Source: Streptomyces filamentosus (GTDB taxonomy: Bacteria > Actinomycetota > Actinomycetes > Streptomycetales > Streptomycetaceae). Taken from it: DNA of 64,000 bases. The notes under the pieces are model-generated. The model was not told where the DNA came from, did no database searches, and worked only from the letters and a program-made list of their open reading frames with translations. The translations under genes were made by a program, and so were the position numbers. Numbering within the stretch: position 1 is the first letter of the stretch; each line of letters starts with the position of its first letter. The stretch spans positions 186,001 to 250,000 of the forward strand of contig NZ_BNBE01000002.1 in NCBI RefSeq assembly GCF_014654895.1, given 5' to 3'. Positions 20,601-28,978 of this stretch are shown here, one piece after another.

Positions 20601-21679
20601 AGAAGCGCGGGACCAACGGCTGGATGTCCCTCGGCGCGTTCCAGATGAACGGCGTGCCCCGGGTGCGGCTCACCACAGAGACCGAAGACGGGACCGGAGA
20701 CGACGATGTCGCCTTCGACGCCGTCGCCTTCCAGCCACTGCCGGGCAAGCCCCAGCAGGTCGTCCAGATGGGCGACTCATACTCCTCTGGTGAGGGAGCC
20801 GGCTCGTACGCCAAGGACTCCGACAACGACATCAACAACACCTCACGCTGGAACGCCTGCCGCCGAAGCAACGACTCCTGGGCCCGCAAGACAACTCTCC
20901 CGGGACGCTCCGCATCAATCGGCACTCTCGCCGACAACTTCTCCGCAGAGCTAGAGTTCCAGAACGTCTCCTGCTCCGGAGCACGCTCCTGGCAGCTGAT
21001 GACAGGGCACGCCGTCGACAAGGACGGCAACGAGACCTGGGGGACTGATGGCAACTTCCATGAGCGGTTCCAGGTCGATTCCGGCGTGCTCAGCAGTGAC
21101 ACGGACCTCGTGACACTCACCATCGGTGGCAACGACGCAGGCTTCCCTCAGGTCATGCAGTACTGCGCCACCATCGCCTGCCCGCCAGAAGAGGACGTCC
21201 AGCGGGGCATCGACGGTGCCATGCCCGGGGTCGAGTCCGCCCTGCGACGCATCAACTCCGAGACGGGCGGCCACGCGAAGATCCTCCTCCTCAGCTATCC
21301 GCAGCTCTTCAACGACAAATCGCTCACCTGCTTCAGCAGTATCGGCGTCATCGGCGGCACAGACAGAACCCGGATCAACAAGAACGCCGTCTACATGGAG
21401 GCCAAGCAACGGGCGGTCGCCGACAAGCTCAGGGCGGAGGGTCTGCCCGTCTTCTTCGAATCCGCCGACGCGGACTTTCAGGGGCGGCGAGCCTGCGATG
21501 ACCCCGAGGGCATCCACAGGACGGTAGCTGCGGGGCAGGGACCCGGCGACTTCACATGCTCACCCACCAACCCCGGCCCGTGGACCTGGTGCGTCAGCCG
21601 TGAGAGCTACCATCCCAACAGCACGGGTACTTCCGCCTACTCCGCGGCCTTCGGCCGCGCGGTGAGCAATCTCCCCTAG
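17642..21679 (+). CDS. giant secreted transglycosylase-like / golvesin / SGNH hydrolase protein
   Basis: About 1345 residues, paralogue of the minus-strand gene at 10798. TTG 17642 follows AAGGAG at 7 bases and gives a normal signal peptide (MRLLRKKR..., about 1-33); the longer frame from 17582 does not. Order: N-terminal repeat/propeller-like region, lysozyme/transglycosylase-like domain (Glu near residue 532 in GITAQESNMW, then CGYGVAQVTDHM), golvesin-like module (about 949-1036), SGNH esterase (about 1040-1340) with GDSYSSGEG, GGNDAG and SYHPN. The two giants face opposite ways across a shared regulatory gap. Confidence 0.85.
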   Translation: MRLLRKKRAPLIAVTVGALLAGLPYASAWAQPVAADPSTPATIATPATDRVPASDRAEVLGPNWKNSTDVAWTSTGDAQGFHLLTATEQSGYAWKTLASLAEPGFDVDQWIGNACVTGSGKRAVVVYAPRTFTNDPRLMARGGFTAIVDLTTGAVTKLKLNASLSYYNPGCGAGEEAVLTQSPGEDKRQTRLFRVDAATGQVSDPVVVDGQITSSVPVGNGRIAAASGRALVEIDNRGVKKQLATTSTVPYRISKDADGGYVFLERVQRGSLQNKETALVRRWADKKVTQLGHGPLADTGLTRVGGQVYLTGDVTAEAGVSLPRSVTRLDGVDKDATLSTMGAAIVQHTVWADGKGSPKYLQPQEVTDARPVKIDTTVRDTGKNIGFTVRPIAVISDGWESSRAPSPLLRTRKNAGADTDDDGPSAQSAGLRSLDATTASSTTSGSSSELVESERICSVPRNDPRNQAMQPKPRQVEWAVDKAITGKLDIGASRPANWKNLGMPAYSPQALFPNPILEGGGRVPAQVFLGITAQESNMWQASRSAVPGVTGNPLIGNYYGVDYYDGNSDNDWNVNWSAGDCGYGVAQVTDHMRLAGREHGKGGAAWDYQMQRAVALDYATNVAAGLRILVEKWNQTKRAGLVVHDGNPAKLENWFFALWAYNSGFYENVNANEPWGVGWANNPANPEWDAGRLPFMEDRLGNEDASAAARPQHWPYPEKVLGFAAHPPSFLESPGVMVAAFRAAWWNGTTEDATIQGSAKWNRARVKPPEDLFCGVYNWCEPSKISDGASNDPGAGPCTRADHKCWFHLPVQWKNDCSYSCGNELFRFTSPNYDTEQADGTAYPPNCTRDGLPSGALIVDDVPTGTPSIRPACDNSKWTNSGTFTADFPGESGIAHDKTASTVYPGKIDLHQLGAGFGGHFYFGHTRDDDAKGNRLNFTGTWALNQPRTGWMRVLVHLPDHGAHTQQARYDIDTGSGSFSRHRYVNQKRGTNGWMSLGAFQMNGVPRVRLTTETEDGTGDDDVAFDAVAFQPLPGKPQQVVQMGDSYSSGEGAGSYAKDSDNDINNTSRWNACRRSNDSWARKTTLPGRSASIGTLADNFSAELEFQNVSCSGARSWQLMTGHAVDKDGNETWGTDGNFHERFQVDSGVLSSDTDLVTLTIGGNDAGFPQVMQYCATIACPPEEDVQRGIDGAMPGVESALRRINSETGGHAKILLLSYPQLFNDKSLTCFSSIGVIGGTDRTRINKNAVYMEAKQRAVADKLRAEGLPVFFESADADFQGRRACDDPEGIHRTVAAGQGPGDFTCSPTNPGPWTWCVSRESYHPNSTGTSAYSAAFGRAVSNLP

Positions 21680-21695
21680 TAGCGACAGGATCCCT

Positions 21696-22166
21696 GTGAG
21701 AACAGAGCGAAAAGGAAGGACCGCGCTCTGGGCGAAGGCCCTGGGCGCGGTCCTGCTCGCTGCGGTCGTGGCACTCATCGCTGCGTTCGCCGTCAGCGGA
21801 CGCAGCGAGGCCGACCGCGAGCACGACGCCTTCGAGGCGACTCAGAAGGACGCCCGGCTCTTCGCTGCCCGCCTCCTCACCAACAAGGGCCGCACCCCGA
21901 CCGACCAGGACATCCGGGACGCCCTTGACGAGACACCCGGCTTCGGGGTCCTCGTGGAGACACGCCCCACAACAGACGGCACCCGGCTCCTGGTCCAGTT
22001 CTCCCGCCCGTACGAACGGAGCCTGGTCCTCTTCGGTCCGGCCGACACCATGGCCACCCGTTGCTTCACCATCGACCTGCCGTCCACCGGTCCCTCCGGA
22101 CCCCGGGTCAAGGCCCACAGGCCGAAGGAACCTTGCGGGACCGTGGCTGGCTCCACCTCGAGCTGA
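21696..22166 (+). CDS. membrane-anchored hypothetical protein
   Basis: A 156-residue protein from GTG 21696, 16 bases after the giant gene, so probably co-transcribed. One N-terminal membrane helix (about residues 14-34) with a basic cytoplasmic start; the rest is predicted outside the cell, with a short ATRCFTIDLP segment and a Cys near the C terminus. Family not recognised. Confidence 0.7.
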   Translation: MRTERKGRTALWAKALGAVLLAAVVALIAAFAVSGRSEADREHDAFEATQKDARLFAARLLTNKGRTPTDQDIRDALDETPGFGVLVETRPTTDGTRLLVQFSRPYERSLVLFGPADTMATRCFTIDLPSTGPSGPRVKAHRPKEPCGTVAGSTSS

Positions 22167-22192
22167 CGAGACCGGCGGCTGAAGCCGATCAC

Positions 22193-22224
22193 GTCCTGCG
22201 GGCAGCCGTAGCTGCCCGCAGGAC
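22193..22224. terminator. strong hairpin terminator
   Basis: A perfect 14-bp stem (GTCCTGCGGGCAGC and complement) with loop CGTA, 26 bases after the stop of the preceding gene. No U-run follows, which is common for actinobacterial terminators. Confidence 0.8.
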
Positions 22225-22597
22225 GAATTCGGTCCATGAGGAGACTGGGACGACGAACTGCCGGCTGTCTCACAGCCCAGCGCGCCGTCGACCAAGCGGG
22301 CCCCTCTGGTTGACTGCCCGTCAGAAGCAGGGCGCACTGCCACCTTCTTCGGCCCCCGGCCGATACGCCCAGAACAATCAGCTAGCGTTAATTCTTACCC
22401 ACTCCTTCCAGGAAAGCGGGATGCCGAGTTCCGCCGCATCCACGTCAGCCACACCGTGCTGATTCGGCCGTCCTGCCGATGGAATCCGGTCATGCAGGCG
22501 CTCTCGCCGCGAGATCGAAGTAATGTTCCAAAAGCTGATCCGATGCCGCCTCACCCATCAGCACCAGGAATCAGAGAAAGATGAATCGAGGTTCCCC
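22225..22597. other. intergenic region
   Basis: About 370 bases without a convincing gene. An in-frame extension from 22523 of the next gene is possible but would hide its signal peptide. Nothing else seen. Confidence 0.35.
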
Positions 22598-23113
22598 TTG
22601 CCCAGACGGAGAGTATTAGGAGCATCCGCTTCCGCGGCCGCGGCGCTGGCTGCAGTGATCATTCCGGCCTCGCCAGCCAACGCCTACACCACCTACACCG
22701 ACGATCAGTGCAGCTCGTCCACGCGCTGCCTGGCCATCTTCTTCAACAGCCTGCAGAACAGCGGAGTCTTCAGGAGTCCTTGTTTCATCACCAACAAGAC
22801 CGAGGACTCGCACCTCGGCTATGACTACCTGACCTCCTCAGGGATGCAGCAGGTCCGGTACCAGTTCAATTACGGGTACGGTTTCGGGTTCGACGAACCA
22901 CTGCCGAACAGCAGTAAGTGTGAGGGGGCGGATCCCGGATCCGGTTGGAGCGTGAAGAACAACGCCGCTGGAGCCTCCAACGGAGACACCCGCTCCCACC
23001 GGATCTTCTACTACAGCAACCAGCAGGGGACGTACCAGACCATCGAGGTCGGCAGCAACGAAAACCTGATCTCCGCCCTGAAGAATGAGAACGCAAGCAG
23101 TGCGAGGCTGTGA
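22598..23113 (+). CDS. secreted hypothetical protein, Tat-like signal
   Basis: About 171 residues from TTG 22598, which follows GAGG at 6 bases; a longer frame from ATG 22523 is the alternative. It starts with PRRRVLGASASAAAALA and cleaves near PANA, a Tat-like or ordinary signal peptide. The mature protein is rich in Tyr, Asn, Gly and Ser with three or four cysteines, and has no domain I recognise. It overlaps the following lipoprotein gene, which suggests they work together. Confidence 0.7.
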   Translation: MPRRRVLGASASAAAALAAVIIPASPANAYTTYTDDQCSSSTRCLAIFFNSLQNSGVFRSPCFITNKTEDSHLGYDYLTSSGMQQVRYQFNYGYGFGFDEPLPNSSKCEGADPGSGWSVKNNAAGASNGDTRSHRIFYYSNQQGTYQTIEVGSNENLISALKNENASSARL

Positions 23114-24072
23114 TGACCATGAGACACCCCTGGATCCTTTCACTCCCAGCCGCCTCCCTTGCAGTAATGCTGGCAGGCTGCGGGCAGCAGACGAACGACG
23201 CCCCGCCGGCCCAGAAGACGCCCGCGCCCGCGGCTGACCCCGCGCAGCCGGGACCCAAGGTATTCCGCGAGAACTGGCCGGACAAGGTGCCCACGCGCGG
23301 CCTCGCCAAGGGACTGGCACTGCCCCTTGAGGCGTATATGCCCTCCTACGCCGACGAAATCGCCGTTCAGCAGGCGAGGGACACCGCAGAGATCGCCTGC
23401 ATGCGACGCTACGGATTCGACAATTGGCGTACCGAGGACCTCGGCACCGCGCCTCCGCTCGCCGCCAACGCCTCCAACATGCCCCGCAGGTACGGACTGA
23501 CCGACCTCGCCGAGGCCAAGGAATACGGCTACCGACCCCCGCACCCCGGCCGGGAGAGCACCCCGCCGCCGGAGCTCGACGCCCCTGACGCCGTCACGGT
23601 TCTCCAGGGCCGCCAAGGAGACGGAGCGGTCACCTCCTTCAAGGGCAAAGCCCTTCCTGAAGGAGGATGCACCGGCGAGGTCGACCGCAAGGTCGGCACC
23701 CTCGACGCAAACCTGGTCGAGCGCCTCAGCGCAGAGAGCTTCGAGCGCTCCCAGAAGACCACCGCCGTGAAGGCAGCCATGGGCCAGTGGTCCTTGTGTA
23801 TGAAGGACCGCGGCTATCAGGTCAACGATGTCTGGGACACAGAAAAACTGCACTCGCCCGCCGCCGACACCGCTAGTTCCGAGGAGATCGAGCTCGCGAC
23901 AGCCGACGTCGAATGCAAGACCACGACGAACCTCGTCAAGGTCTGGTTCGATGAAGAGACCACCATCCAGAAGCAGCTCATCAAGAAAAACGAGTCGAAT
24001 CTCGACAAAGCCCGTTCCCGAAAAGACAGCACCCTTTCCGCCGCATCGGTAATCAACACCGCCGCTCACTGA
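23113..24072 (+). CDS. lipoprotein (paralogue of 26663 gene)
   Basis: About 319 residues. Lipobox VMLAGC (Cys about residue 19), proline/alanine linker, then a helical domain with IACMRRYGF, RRYGLTDLAEAKEYGY, GGCTGEV, WSLCMKDRGY and ATADVECK. The same cysteine-bearing blocks occur in the lipoprotein at 26663, so both belong to one family, whose function I do not know. The start overlaps the stop of the secreted protein before it. Its stop codon lies exactly in the 7-bp target duplication of the next element. Confidence 0.8.
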   Translation: MTMRHPWILSLPAASLAVMLAGCGQQTNDAPPAQKTPAPAADPAQPGPKVFRENWPDKVPTRGLAKGLALPLEAYMPSYADEIAVQQARDTAEIACMRRYGFDNWRTEDLGTAPPLAANASNMPRRYGLTDLAEAKEYGYRPPHPGRESTPPPELDAPDAVTVLQGRQGDGAVTSFKGKALPEGGCTGEVDRKVGTLDANLVERLSAESFERSQKTTAVKAAMGQWSLCMKDRGYQVNDVWDTEKLHSPAADTASSEEIELATADVECKTTTNLVKVWFDEETTIQKQLIKKNESNLDKARSRKDSTLSAASVINTAAH

Positions 24073-25072
24073 GCTCTTTCAGAGCGGCCACTGATCGGGT
24101 GACAGCTGCATCTGTCAGGGTCGGCTCCTGTCGCAGCTCAGAAGTCGGGTCAACCGGGGAGAGCTGTTCACCCGCTGGGGTGGCCGCTGAAGAAGCTCAC
24201 TAAGGATCTTCAGCGTCGTCTCTCGAGGGTGAGGACGGCCTTGGCGATTGACGTGAGCCGGTTCGGGCTGATCCGCGCTTTGCGGAAGATCCGCCAGGCC
24301 TTGAGGCGGGCGAAGGCTCGCTCGACGGGGAAGCGGAGCCGTGCGTGTGCTCGGTTGACGGCTGCCTGTCTGGTGGTGAGGGGCCGTCCGAGGTGGCGTT
24401 TGAACGGGACCTGGAACGTGCCGCCGGCTCCGGCGTAGGCCTTGTCGGCCAGCACCGGGATCCGCAGTCGCTCACAGATCGTAACGATTCGATGGGTGCG
24501 GGCGGCGGTGATGTCGACCGTACGACCCGGCAACGCCGGCGAGTACCAGATCAACCCGCCCGCGGGATCGGTGACGACCTGGATGTTCACTCCGTGCCGT
24601 CGGGCCTTGCCCGAGTAGTCCCGTTCGTGGTCGCCGACCCGGTCGCACTCGGCGATGGTGCCGTCCACCAGGACGTACTCGGGACGTGTGCGACGGAGCG
24701 CCTGCGTGAGGGACGGTGCCCTGGAGGCGAGGAGTTTGATCACGCTCTGTACGTAGGCGTGGGCAGTGCCCTCGCTGATCCGGAAACCCGCGGCGAGCTT
24801 CGCGTAGGTGGTGTGCTCGCGCAGGTAGACCAGGGTGATGATCGCGCGTTGCGAAGGTCGCAGCTTGCACCGGCGATCACCTTCACGGGTGACGATCAGC
24901 ATCGTGACCCACTCCACGAGCGCGTGCGGCAGGTCGAGTGCGGCAGGATAGATGACCAACGAGGCCTCCGGTCGCAGCGGTTGAGACGTCAGACATCTCG
25001 AACCACTGCCCGAAGGCCTCGTCTGCTATCCACCTTTGGCCGTCACCCGATCGGTGACCACTCTGAAGAAGC
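24073..25072. mobile_element. IS5-type (ISL2-like) insertion sequence
   Basis: Imperfect inverted ends of about 32 bp (starting GCTCTTTCAGAG at the left, GCTTCTTCAGAG on the complement at the right, both followed by a GATCGGGTGAC block). They are flanked by TCACTGA at 24066-24072 and 25073-25079. Length 1000 bp, one transposase gene. Confidence 0.85.
24210..24959 (-). CDS. IS5-family transposase (DDE_Tnp_4 type)
   Basis: A 249-residue intact transposase. An N-terminal HTH (YAKLAAGFRISEGTAHAYV) is followed by a DDE domain: LVDGTIAECDR, the ADKAYAGAGG block, and PVERAFARLKAWRIFRKAR with the last acidic residue. It is short and has the RNase H-like core typical of this subgroup. Ends and target repeat are preserved, so the copy may be active. 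Confidence 0.85.
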   Translation of the reverse strand: MVIYPAALDLPHALVEWVTMLIVTREGDRRCKLRPSQRAIITLVYLREHTTYAKLAAGFRISEGTAHAYVQSVIKLLASRAPSLTQALRRTRPEYVLVDGTIAECDRVGDHERDYSGKARRHGVNIQVVTDPAGGLIWYSPALPGRTVDITAARTHRIVTICERLRIPVLADKAYAGAGGTFQVPFKRHLGRPLTTRQAAVNRAHARLRFPVERAFARLKAWRIFRKARISPNRLTSIAKAVLTLERRR

Positions 25073-25306
25073 TCACTGAGCCTCTTTCATCCTGGGGTTC
25101 CGAGAATGAAGATCAAGAGCATCGCTGTAGGTCAGCAGCGCTCGAGAGATCGGACCGCGGTCAGGATGGAAGAGGATCACTGTCCCGCGAGCCGCTGCTC
25201 TTATTTTCCAGGGTCTTCTTCTGGAGCTATGGCCATCGATGTCACCATATTTACACGTACCTCGGTATCGGGATCACTCGCAGCCATTATTCAGGAAAGA
25301 GCTGAA

Positions 25307-25402
25307 ATGCGTCGTTCTATCGCGTCACTCGCCGTTCTCGCCACGACCATGGCAGGGATCATAGGCTTAGCTCCGAGTGCACCGGCAGGAGACTGCGATT
25401 GA
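25307..25402 (+). CDS. orphan signal-peptide ORF, probable gene remnant
   Basis: Only 31 residues: a clear signal peptide (MRRSIASLAVLATTMAG..., PSAPAG cleavage) followed by GDCD and a stop. It has an AAAGAGCTG-type ribosome binding site. It looks like the start of a small exported protein, such as the I36-inhibitor-like gene downstream, cut short by a frameshift or deletion. Confidence 0.4.
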   Translation: MRRSIASLAVLATTMAGIIGLAPSAPAGDCD

Positions 25403-25509
25403 TTGACGCCGGTCAGATCAAGACCGGGACAACAGTGCACAAGACTCCCGTCGCAAGGTTTGAACAGCCATCGCAAGAAGACTATAGCGCTACGACAGAA
25501 GGAATCCGC

Positions 25510-25920
25510 ATGTCAAAAATGCGAGCAATTCTCACGGCAGTGATTCTTTCAATCACGACCACGGCAGCCTTCGCGGGAAATGCCGCCGCAGGAAGCTACA
25601 ACGGCGTGTGTGAGAGCTCAAACGGTGGGGAGGTGTGCCTATACAACACTACCAACTTCACTGGTGCAGTATATGACACCCTCTACAGCAAGTCGGAGTA
25701 CACCGGCACCTACTACGGCACTAACACCCCAATTGACAATACCGTAAGCTCGACGTGGAACCGTGACCCCGATACATTGGTCACGTTCTACGGGATGCCG
25801 AACTACACCGGAGGGGCCATAGGCCAGGCGGGCGGCTACAAGCACAGCTGGGAATTCATGGGCTTCAATAACGTGTTTTCCTCGCACTGTTTCGAGAGTA
25901 ATCCCTCCTGCCCCAATTAG
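25510..25920 (+). CDS. secreted inhibitor I36 / crystallin-like protein
   Basis: A 136-residue exported protein from ATG 25510. Signal peptide about 1-28 (AFAGNAAAG). The mature part has GGEVCLYNTTNFTGAVYDT and TFYGMPNYTGGAIG, two repeats of the pattern seen in peptidase-inhibitor I36 and beta/gamma-crystallin-like domains, with four cysteines. Its codon use is clearly less GC-rich than the surrounding genes. Domain call is moderate; function is inferred from the fold family only. Confidence 0.65.
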   Translation: MSKMRAILTAVILSITTTAAFAGNAAAGSYNGVCESSNGGEVCLYNTTNFTGAVYDTLYSKSEYTGTYYGTNTPIDNTVSSTWNRDPDTLVTFYGMPNYTGGAIGQAGGYKHSWEFMGFNNVFSSHCFESNPSCPN

Positions 25921-25981
25921 GGCTGCCATAAATCTCTTTCCGTCTTAGGTACAGGCTTTGGAGGTTGAGCTGGAAATGCGG

Positions 25982-26033
25982 TGAAGCCCCTGGTGGATGG
26001 CCCTTCGGCCGCCTTCTCCACCAGGGGGCTTCA
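25982..26033. terminator. terminator hairpin
   Basis: Stem TGAAGCCCC(C)TGGTGGA with its complement on the right side and a GC-rich loop, about 60 bases after the stop of the I36-like gene. Confidence 0.7.
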
Positions 26034-26662
26034 TGTGCTCGCCAGCCGATCCGGCATCAGCAATTCAGAGCTACCTTATATTTCCTTTCCCAGGAGTGGC
26101 GGCGCCAACGTCGTCCCATCGGCCCTCTTTAGGGGTGCCTGCGCCCCGCCTGCCAGGGCCTCCCGCATACCCGACTGAGGGTGGATGGAATACCCTCACA
26201 TCTAAGTCGCGGCCGGACACGGTGGCAGAACCCCGATCACTCGTCACTGCGCGCCCGAAGCGGTCGATCTTCTTGGTGCCGGCTCCCTTCCGGTCGACGC
26301 TGAACGCGCCGGGCTAAGCGCCATTGGAGCACTTGGCGGCAAGGTCCATACTCCGTGCCGAGGGTGATAGATACCGCTCTCCATCAATGAACTCTTTCAG
26401 CTTGGGGTTGCATGGGGGGGCTGCTCCACGCCGCTGCCCTGTAGCGCTTCATGGACCCTGTCACCCGGCCGGCGGCCACTCTGAAAGAGCGCAGTCAGTA
26501 GGCCAGTGAGCCGGACCTGCGTGAAAAGGCCGGCGCACTCGTTGAGCAGGCCATGGCGACCTCAAGCCCCCCACTCCTGTGGAGTGCCGTTTGGATACCT
26601 GCTCCCGCTTGCGGTTTCCTCACCCTGAATCTAACCACCTAGACCAATGATGGTAGACACAC
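26034..26662. other. intergenic region with IS-end remnant
   Basis: About 630 bases with no convincing gene. It holds a decayed copy of an IS end (see 26386-26491). An AGACCAATGATGG stretch precedes the lipoprotein start at 26663 without a clear Shine-Dalgarno sequence. Confidence 0.4.
26386..26491. repeat. possible MITE or solo end of the 24073 IS type
   Basis: On the complement, 26459-26491 reads GCTCTTTCAGAGTGGCC and then a CGGGTGAC block. This matches the outer end of the IS at 24073-25072 in about 27 of 32 positions. About 75 bases to the left, AACTCTTTCAG (26388-26398) gives a short inverted partner. The ~106-bp unit may be a non-autonomous derivative or a decayed remnant. Confidence 0.5.
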
Positions 26663-27580
26663 ATGGCCAACACAAGGAACAATCTTGCTGCACTTGCTAT
26701 TTCCTGCTTCACAGTTGCTGGATGCGCAAGCAGTGAAGGTTCCTTCCAGGGAGCCAAGGGAACGCTTGAAGTAACTCGCGATCTGTCTTATTACACGGGG
26801 CGCGAGATAAATCTTCCACTTGATTCCTATGTGCTAACTCGATCCCAGCGCGGCGATTTCGAAGAAGCAGTGTATGAAATTGCGAGTGAATGCATGAGAA
26901 GTTTTGGCCTCAAATGGCCACGCCCTACCCAGGAGAAATCCCTCGCAGCAGAAAACTCGCGACGCTATGGTGTAATCGATCTCCGTCAGGCGGAAAAGTT
27001 TGGATACAGAGTTCCACTCCCAAATGGAATGGATTCCGAAGAGGCTTCGAGGATCGCGCGAGATAACACCGAAAGGACTAGGAGGCTACCCCAGGAAGTG
27101 CGTAACGTTTACACCGGCGAAGGCGTAGATGTTCTCAAAGGAAGAGTAGTTCCACGTGGCGGATGCCGAGGTAGCGCATACGCAAAACTGGGGCTTCCCC
27201 CGGAGGGATTTGATTCCACAACTATCGACATAATGCGCTATGGAGCATGGGACAGGGCGCGAAATAGCAGGATCGTAATTGACGCCGTCACACGCTGGAG
27301 CACCTGCATGAACAAGGCAGGGTACCAGTACAAGACCCTCGAGGAAGCGGTGGGCGACTCCGCCTGGCAACGGGAGAAAGATCCGTCCGAAAGGGAGATC
27401 GCAACGGCTATCGCCGACATTGGATGCAAGAGTGAAGTCATGCTGGCCGAGAAATGGCACGCCGTTGAGGTCGAGAATCAAAAGGCCCTACTTCGAGATA
27501 AAGCGAATATACTCAAGGGAAGTAAAAGGAAGATAGAAATTCTAATGAATAATATCTCCCGGATACATTCCGGGGTGTAA
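26663..27580 (+). CDS. lipoprotein (paralogue of 23113 gene), AT-richer
   Basis: A 305-residue lipoprotein with lipobox TVAGC (Cys about residue 21). It repeats the family blocks of the 23113 protein: SECMRSFGL, SRRYGVIDLRQAEKFGYR, GGCRGSA, WSTCMNKAGYQ and IADIGCK. Codon use is markedly less GC-rich (many A/T-ending codons), unlike typical Streptomyces genes, so it was probably acquired separately from its paralogue. It lies alone between IS remnants. Confidence 0.8.
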   Translation: MANTRNNLAALAISCFTVAGCASSEGSFQGAKGTLEVTRDLSYYTGREINLPLDSYVLTRSQRGDFEEAVYEIASECMRSFGLKWPRPTQEKSLAAENSRRYGVIDLRQAEKFGYRVPLPNGMDSEEASRIARDNTERTRRLPQEVRNVYTGEGVDVLKGRVVPRGGCRGSAYAKLGLPPEGFDSTTIDIMRYGAWDRARNSRIVIDAVTRWSTCMNKAGYQYKTLEEAVGDSAWQREKDPSEREIATAIADIGCKSEVMLAEKWHAVEVENQKALLRDKANILKGSKRKIEILMNNISRIHSGV

Positions 27581-27681
27581 TGACGCGATGGAATGTGAAT
27601 AACGGTTTATGGCGTCTATAAAAAGGATGAGCTGTACTCACCAGTCGCTGGCTGAGCACTTTTCCAGCGTGAGGGACAGAT

Positions 27682-27904
27682 TTCCGCGAGGGCGTCGTAT
27701 GGATTGCGCGCAATAGAGAGCCCGGCGTCACGCTGGACCGGATCATCGCCGAATTCGGCGTCCACCCGATCACGCTATCGAAGTGGCTGCGCCGTGCCGA
27801 AACTGATGAGGGGGCCAAGCTCGCGCCGGTGTCGGGGGAGTCGGCCGAGCTGCGCGAAGCCTGGAAGCGGATCCGACTGCTGGAGCAGGAGAACGAGGTA
27901 CTCA
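27682..27904 (+). pseudogene. IS3-family OrfA fragment
   Basis: A frame starting within FREGVVWIARN and continuing GVTLDRIIAEFGVHPITLSKWLRRA...LREAWKRIRLLEQENEVLR, the helix-turn-helix plus leucine-zipper of IS3-type OrfA. The 5' end is missing and the 3' end is cut by the IS5-type element at 27905. Confidence 0.75.
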
Positions 27905-28705
27905 GAGCTCGTAACACGATCTTGTTTGGGTCTTCTTGAGGTGTCTCCAGCAGATGAGGCTGCAGGCGAGGGAGACGAAGGCGTCGTGGAGTTCGGTGCG
28001 GCGTTCCCAGCGAACGGCGAGGCGCTTGAACTGATGGAGCAGGGCGAAGGTCTGCTCGACGACGTAGCGGAGCTTGCCCAGCCCTTTGATGCTCGGTGAG
28101 CCCTTGCGGGAGATGACCGGCAGGGTCCGGCGTTTGCGCAGTTCGCGGCGGTTGGGGTTGGAGTCGTAGCCCTTGTCTCCGAGGAGGGCCTCGGAGTGCC
28201 GCTGGCGTGGGCCGGCGACGGACGGGACGCCGTCGACCAGGGCGAGGGTCTGGGTGACGTCGTTGACGTTGGCGGCGGTGGTGATGACCTTCAGCGGGGT
28301 GCCGCGTCCGTCGCAGATCAGGTGATGATTGCTGCCCGTCTTCCGCCGGTCGACCGGCGACGGGCCGGTGTCGGCTCCCCCTTTTTTCGCACGGACGCGG
28401 GAACCGTCGACACATGCTCGGGACCAGTCCAGCTCACCGGCCGCATGTAGCCTGGCGAGCAGGACACGGTGCAGTTGGTCGAAGACTCCGGCCCGCTGCC
28501 AGCGCTCGAGACGCCGCCAGCAGGTCTGGCCAGAACCGAAACCCAACTCAAGGGTGATGTCGTTGTACAGGACGTAGAGGATGCCCTGTCGGCACAGCCG
28601 GTCCGGCACGGGCCGTGGACCGGGAGCCTTCTCGGGCCAGCGCGGCAGGAGCGACTCGATCAGCGCCCACAGGCCATCGTCCACGATCCACGGCTGGGTA
28701 GTCAC
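27902..28705 (-). CDS. IS5-family transposase
   Basis: A 267-residue single-frame IS5 transposase (IS427-like): GFGSGQTCWRRLERW, DGSRVRAKKGG, SNHHLICDGRGTPLKV, LLGDKGYDSNPNR and VVEQTFALLHQFKRLAVRWE. Here the AAAAAAGGGGG run lies within one continuous frame, so no frameshift is needed. The stop codon is made partly by flanking DNA, at the edge of the element. Confidence 0.85.
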   Translation of the reverse strand: MTTQPWIVDDGLWALIESLLPRWPEKAPGPRPVPDRLCRQGILYVLYNDITLELGFGSGQTCWRRLERWQRAGVFDQLHRVLLARLHAAGELDWSRACVDGSRVRAKKGGADTGPSPVDRRKTGSNHHLICDGRGTPLKVITTAANVNDVTQTLALVDGVPSVAGPRQRHSEALLGDKGYDSNPNRRELRKRRTLPVISRKGSPSIKGLGKLRYVVEQTFALLHQFKRLAVRWERRTELHDAFVSLACSLICWRHLKKTQTRSCYEL

Positions 28706-28780
28706 ACCATCCCGAACGGCCGAATCGACACACCAGACACAGCCAACCAGGACAGTTCAACAAGATCCTGTTACGAACTC
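27905..28780. mobile_element. IS5-family insertion sequence
   Basis: Inverted ends GAGCTCGTAACACGATCTTG (27905) and, on the complement, GAGTTCGTAACAGGATCTTG (28780). No target duplication is visible because different sequences flank the two sides (an IS3 fragment and an IS630 fragment), which suggests recombination after insertion. Confidence 0.8.
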
Positions 28781-28978
28781 TTGGAGAACAGGGCCGACTT
28801 GCTGCCGCCGCGCCAGGTTGTGTGCCAGGCGTACGCCGACTTCCGCGGAACCCGTAACCTGCGGGCCACCTCCGGCGCCCGCAGTTCCTGCCCGAACATC
28901 TCCGCGGCTTCAAAGCGCACCACTTCACGCTTCGCCCGCCCCCGCGGCAGTCAGCCCGCTGCCATCCACGTACCTCAT
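28781..28978 (-). pseudogene. IS630-family transposase N-terminal fragment
   Basis: On the complement the frame reads KREVVRFEAAEMFGQELRAP and then EVARRLRVPRKSAYAWHTTW, the HTH start of IS630-type transposases. A frameshift separates it from its ATG at 28978, and it is cut off at the IS5-type end. Confidence 0.7.
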
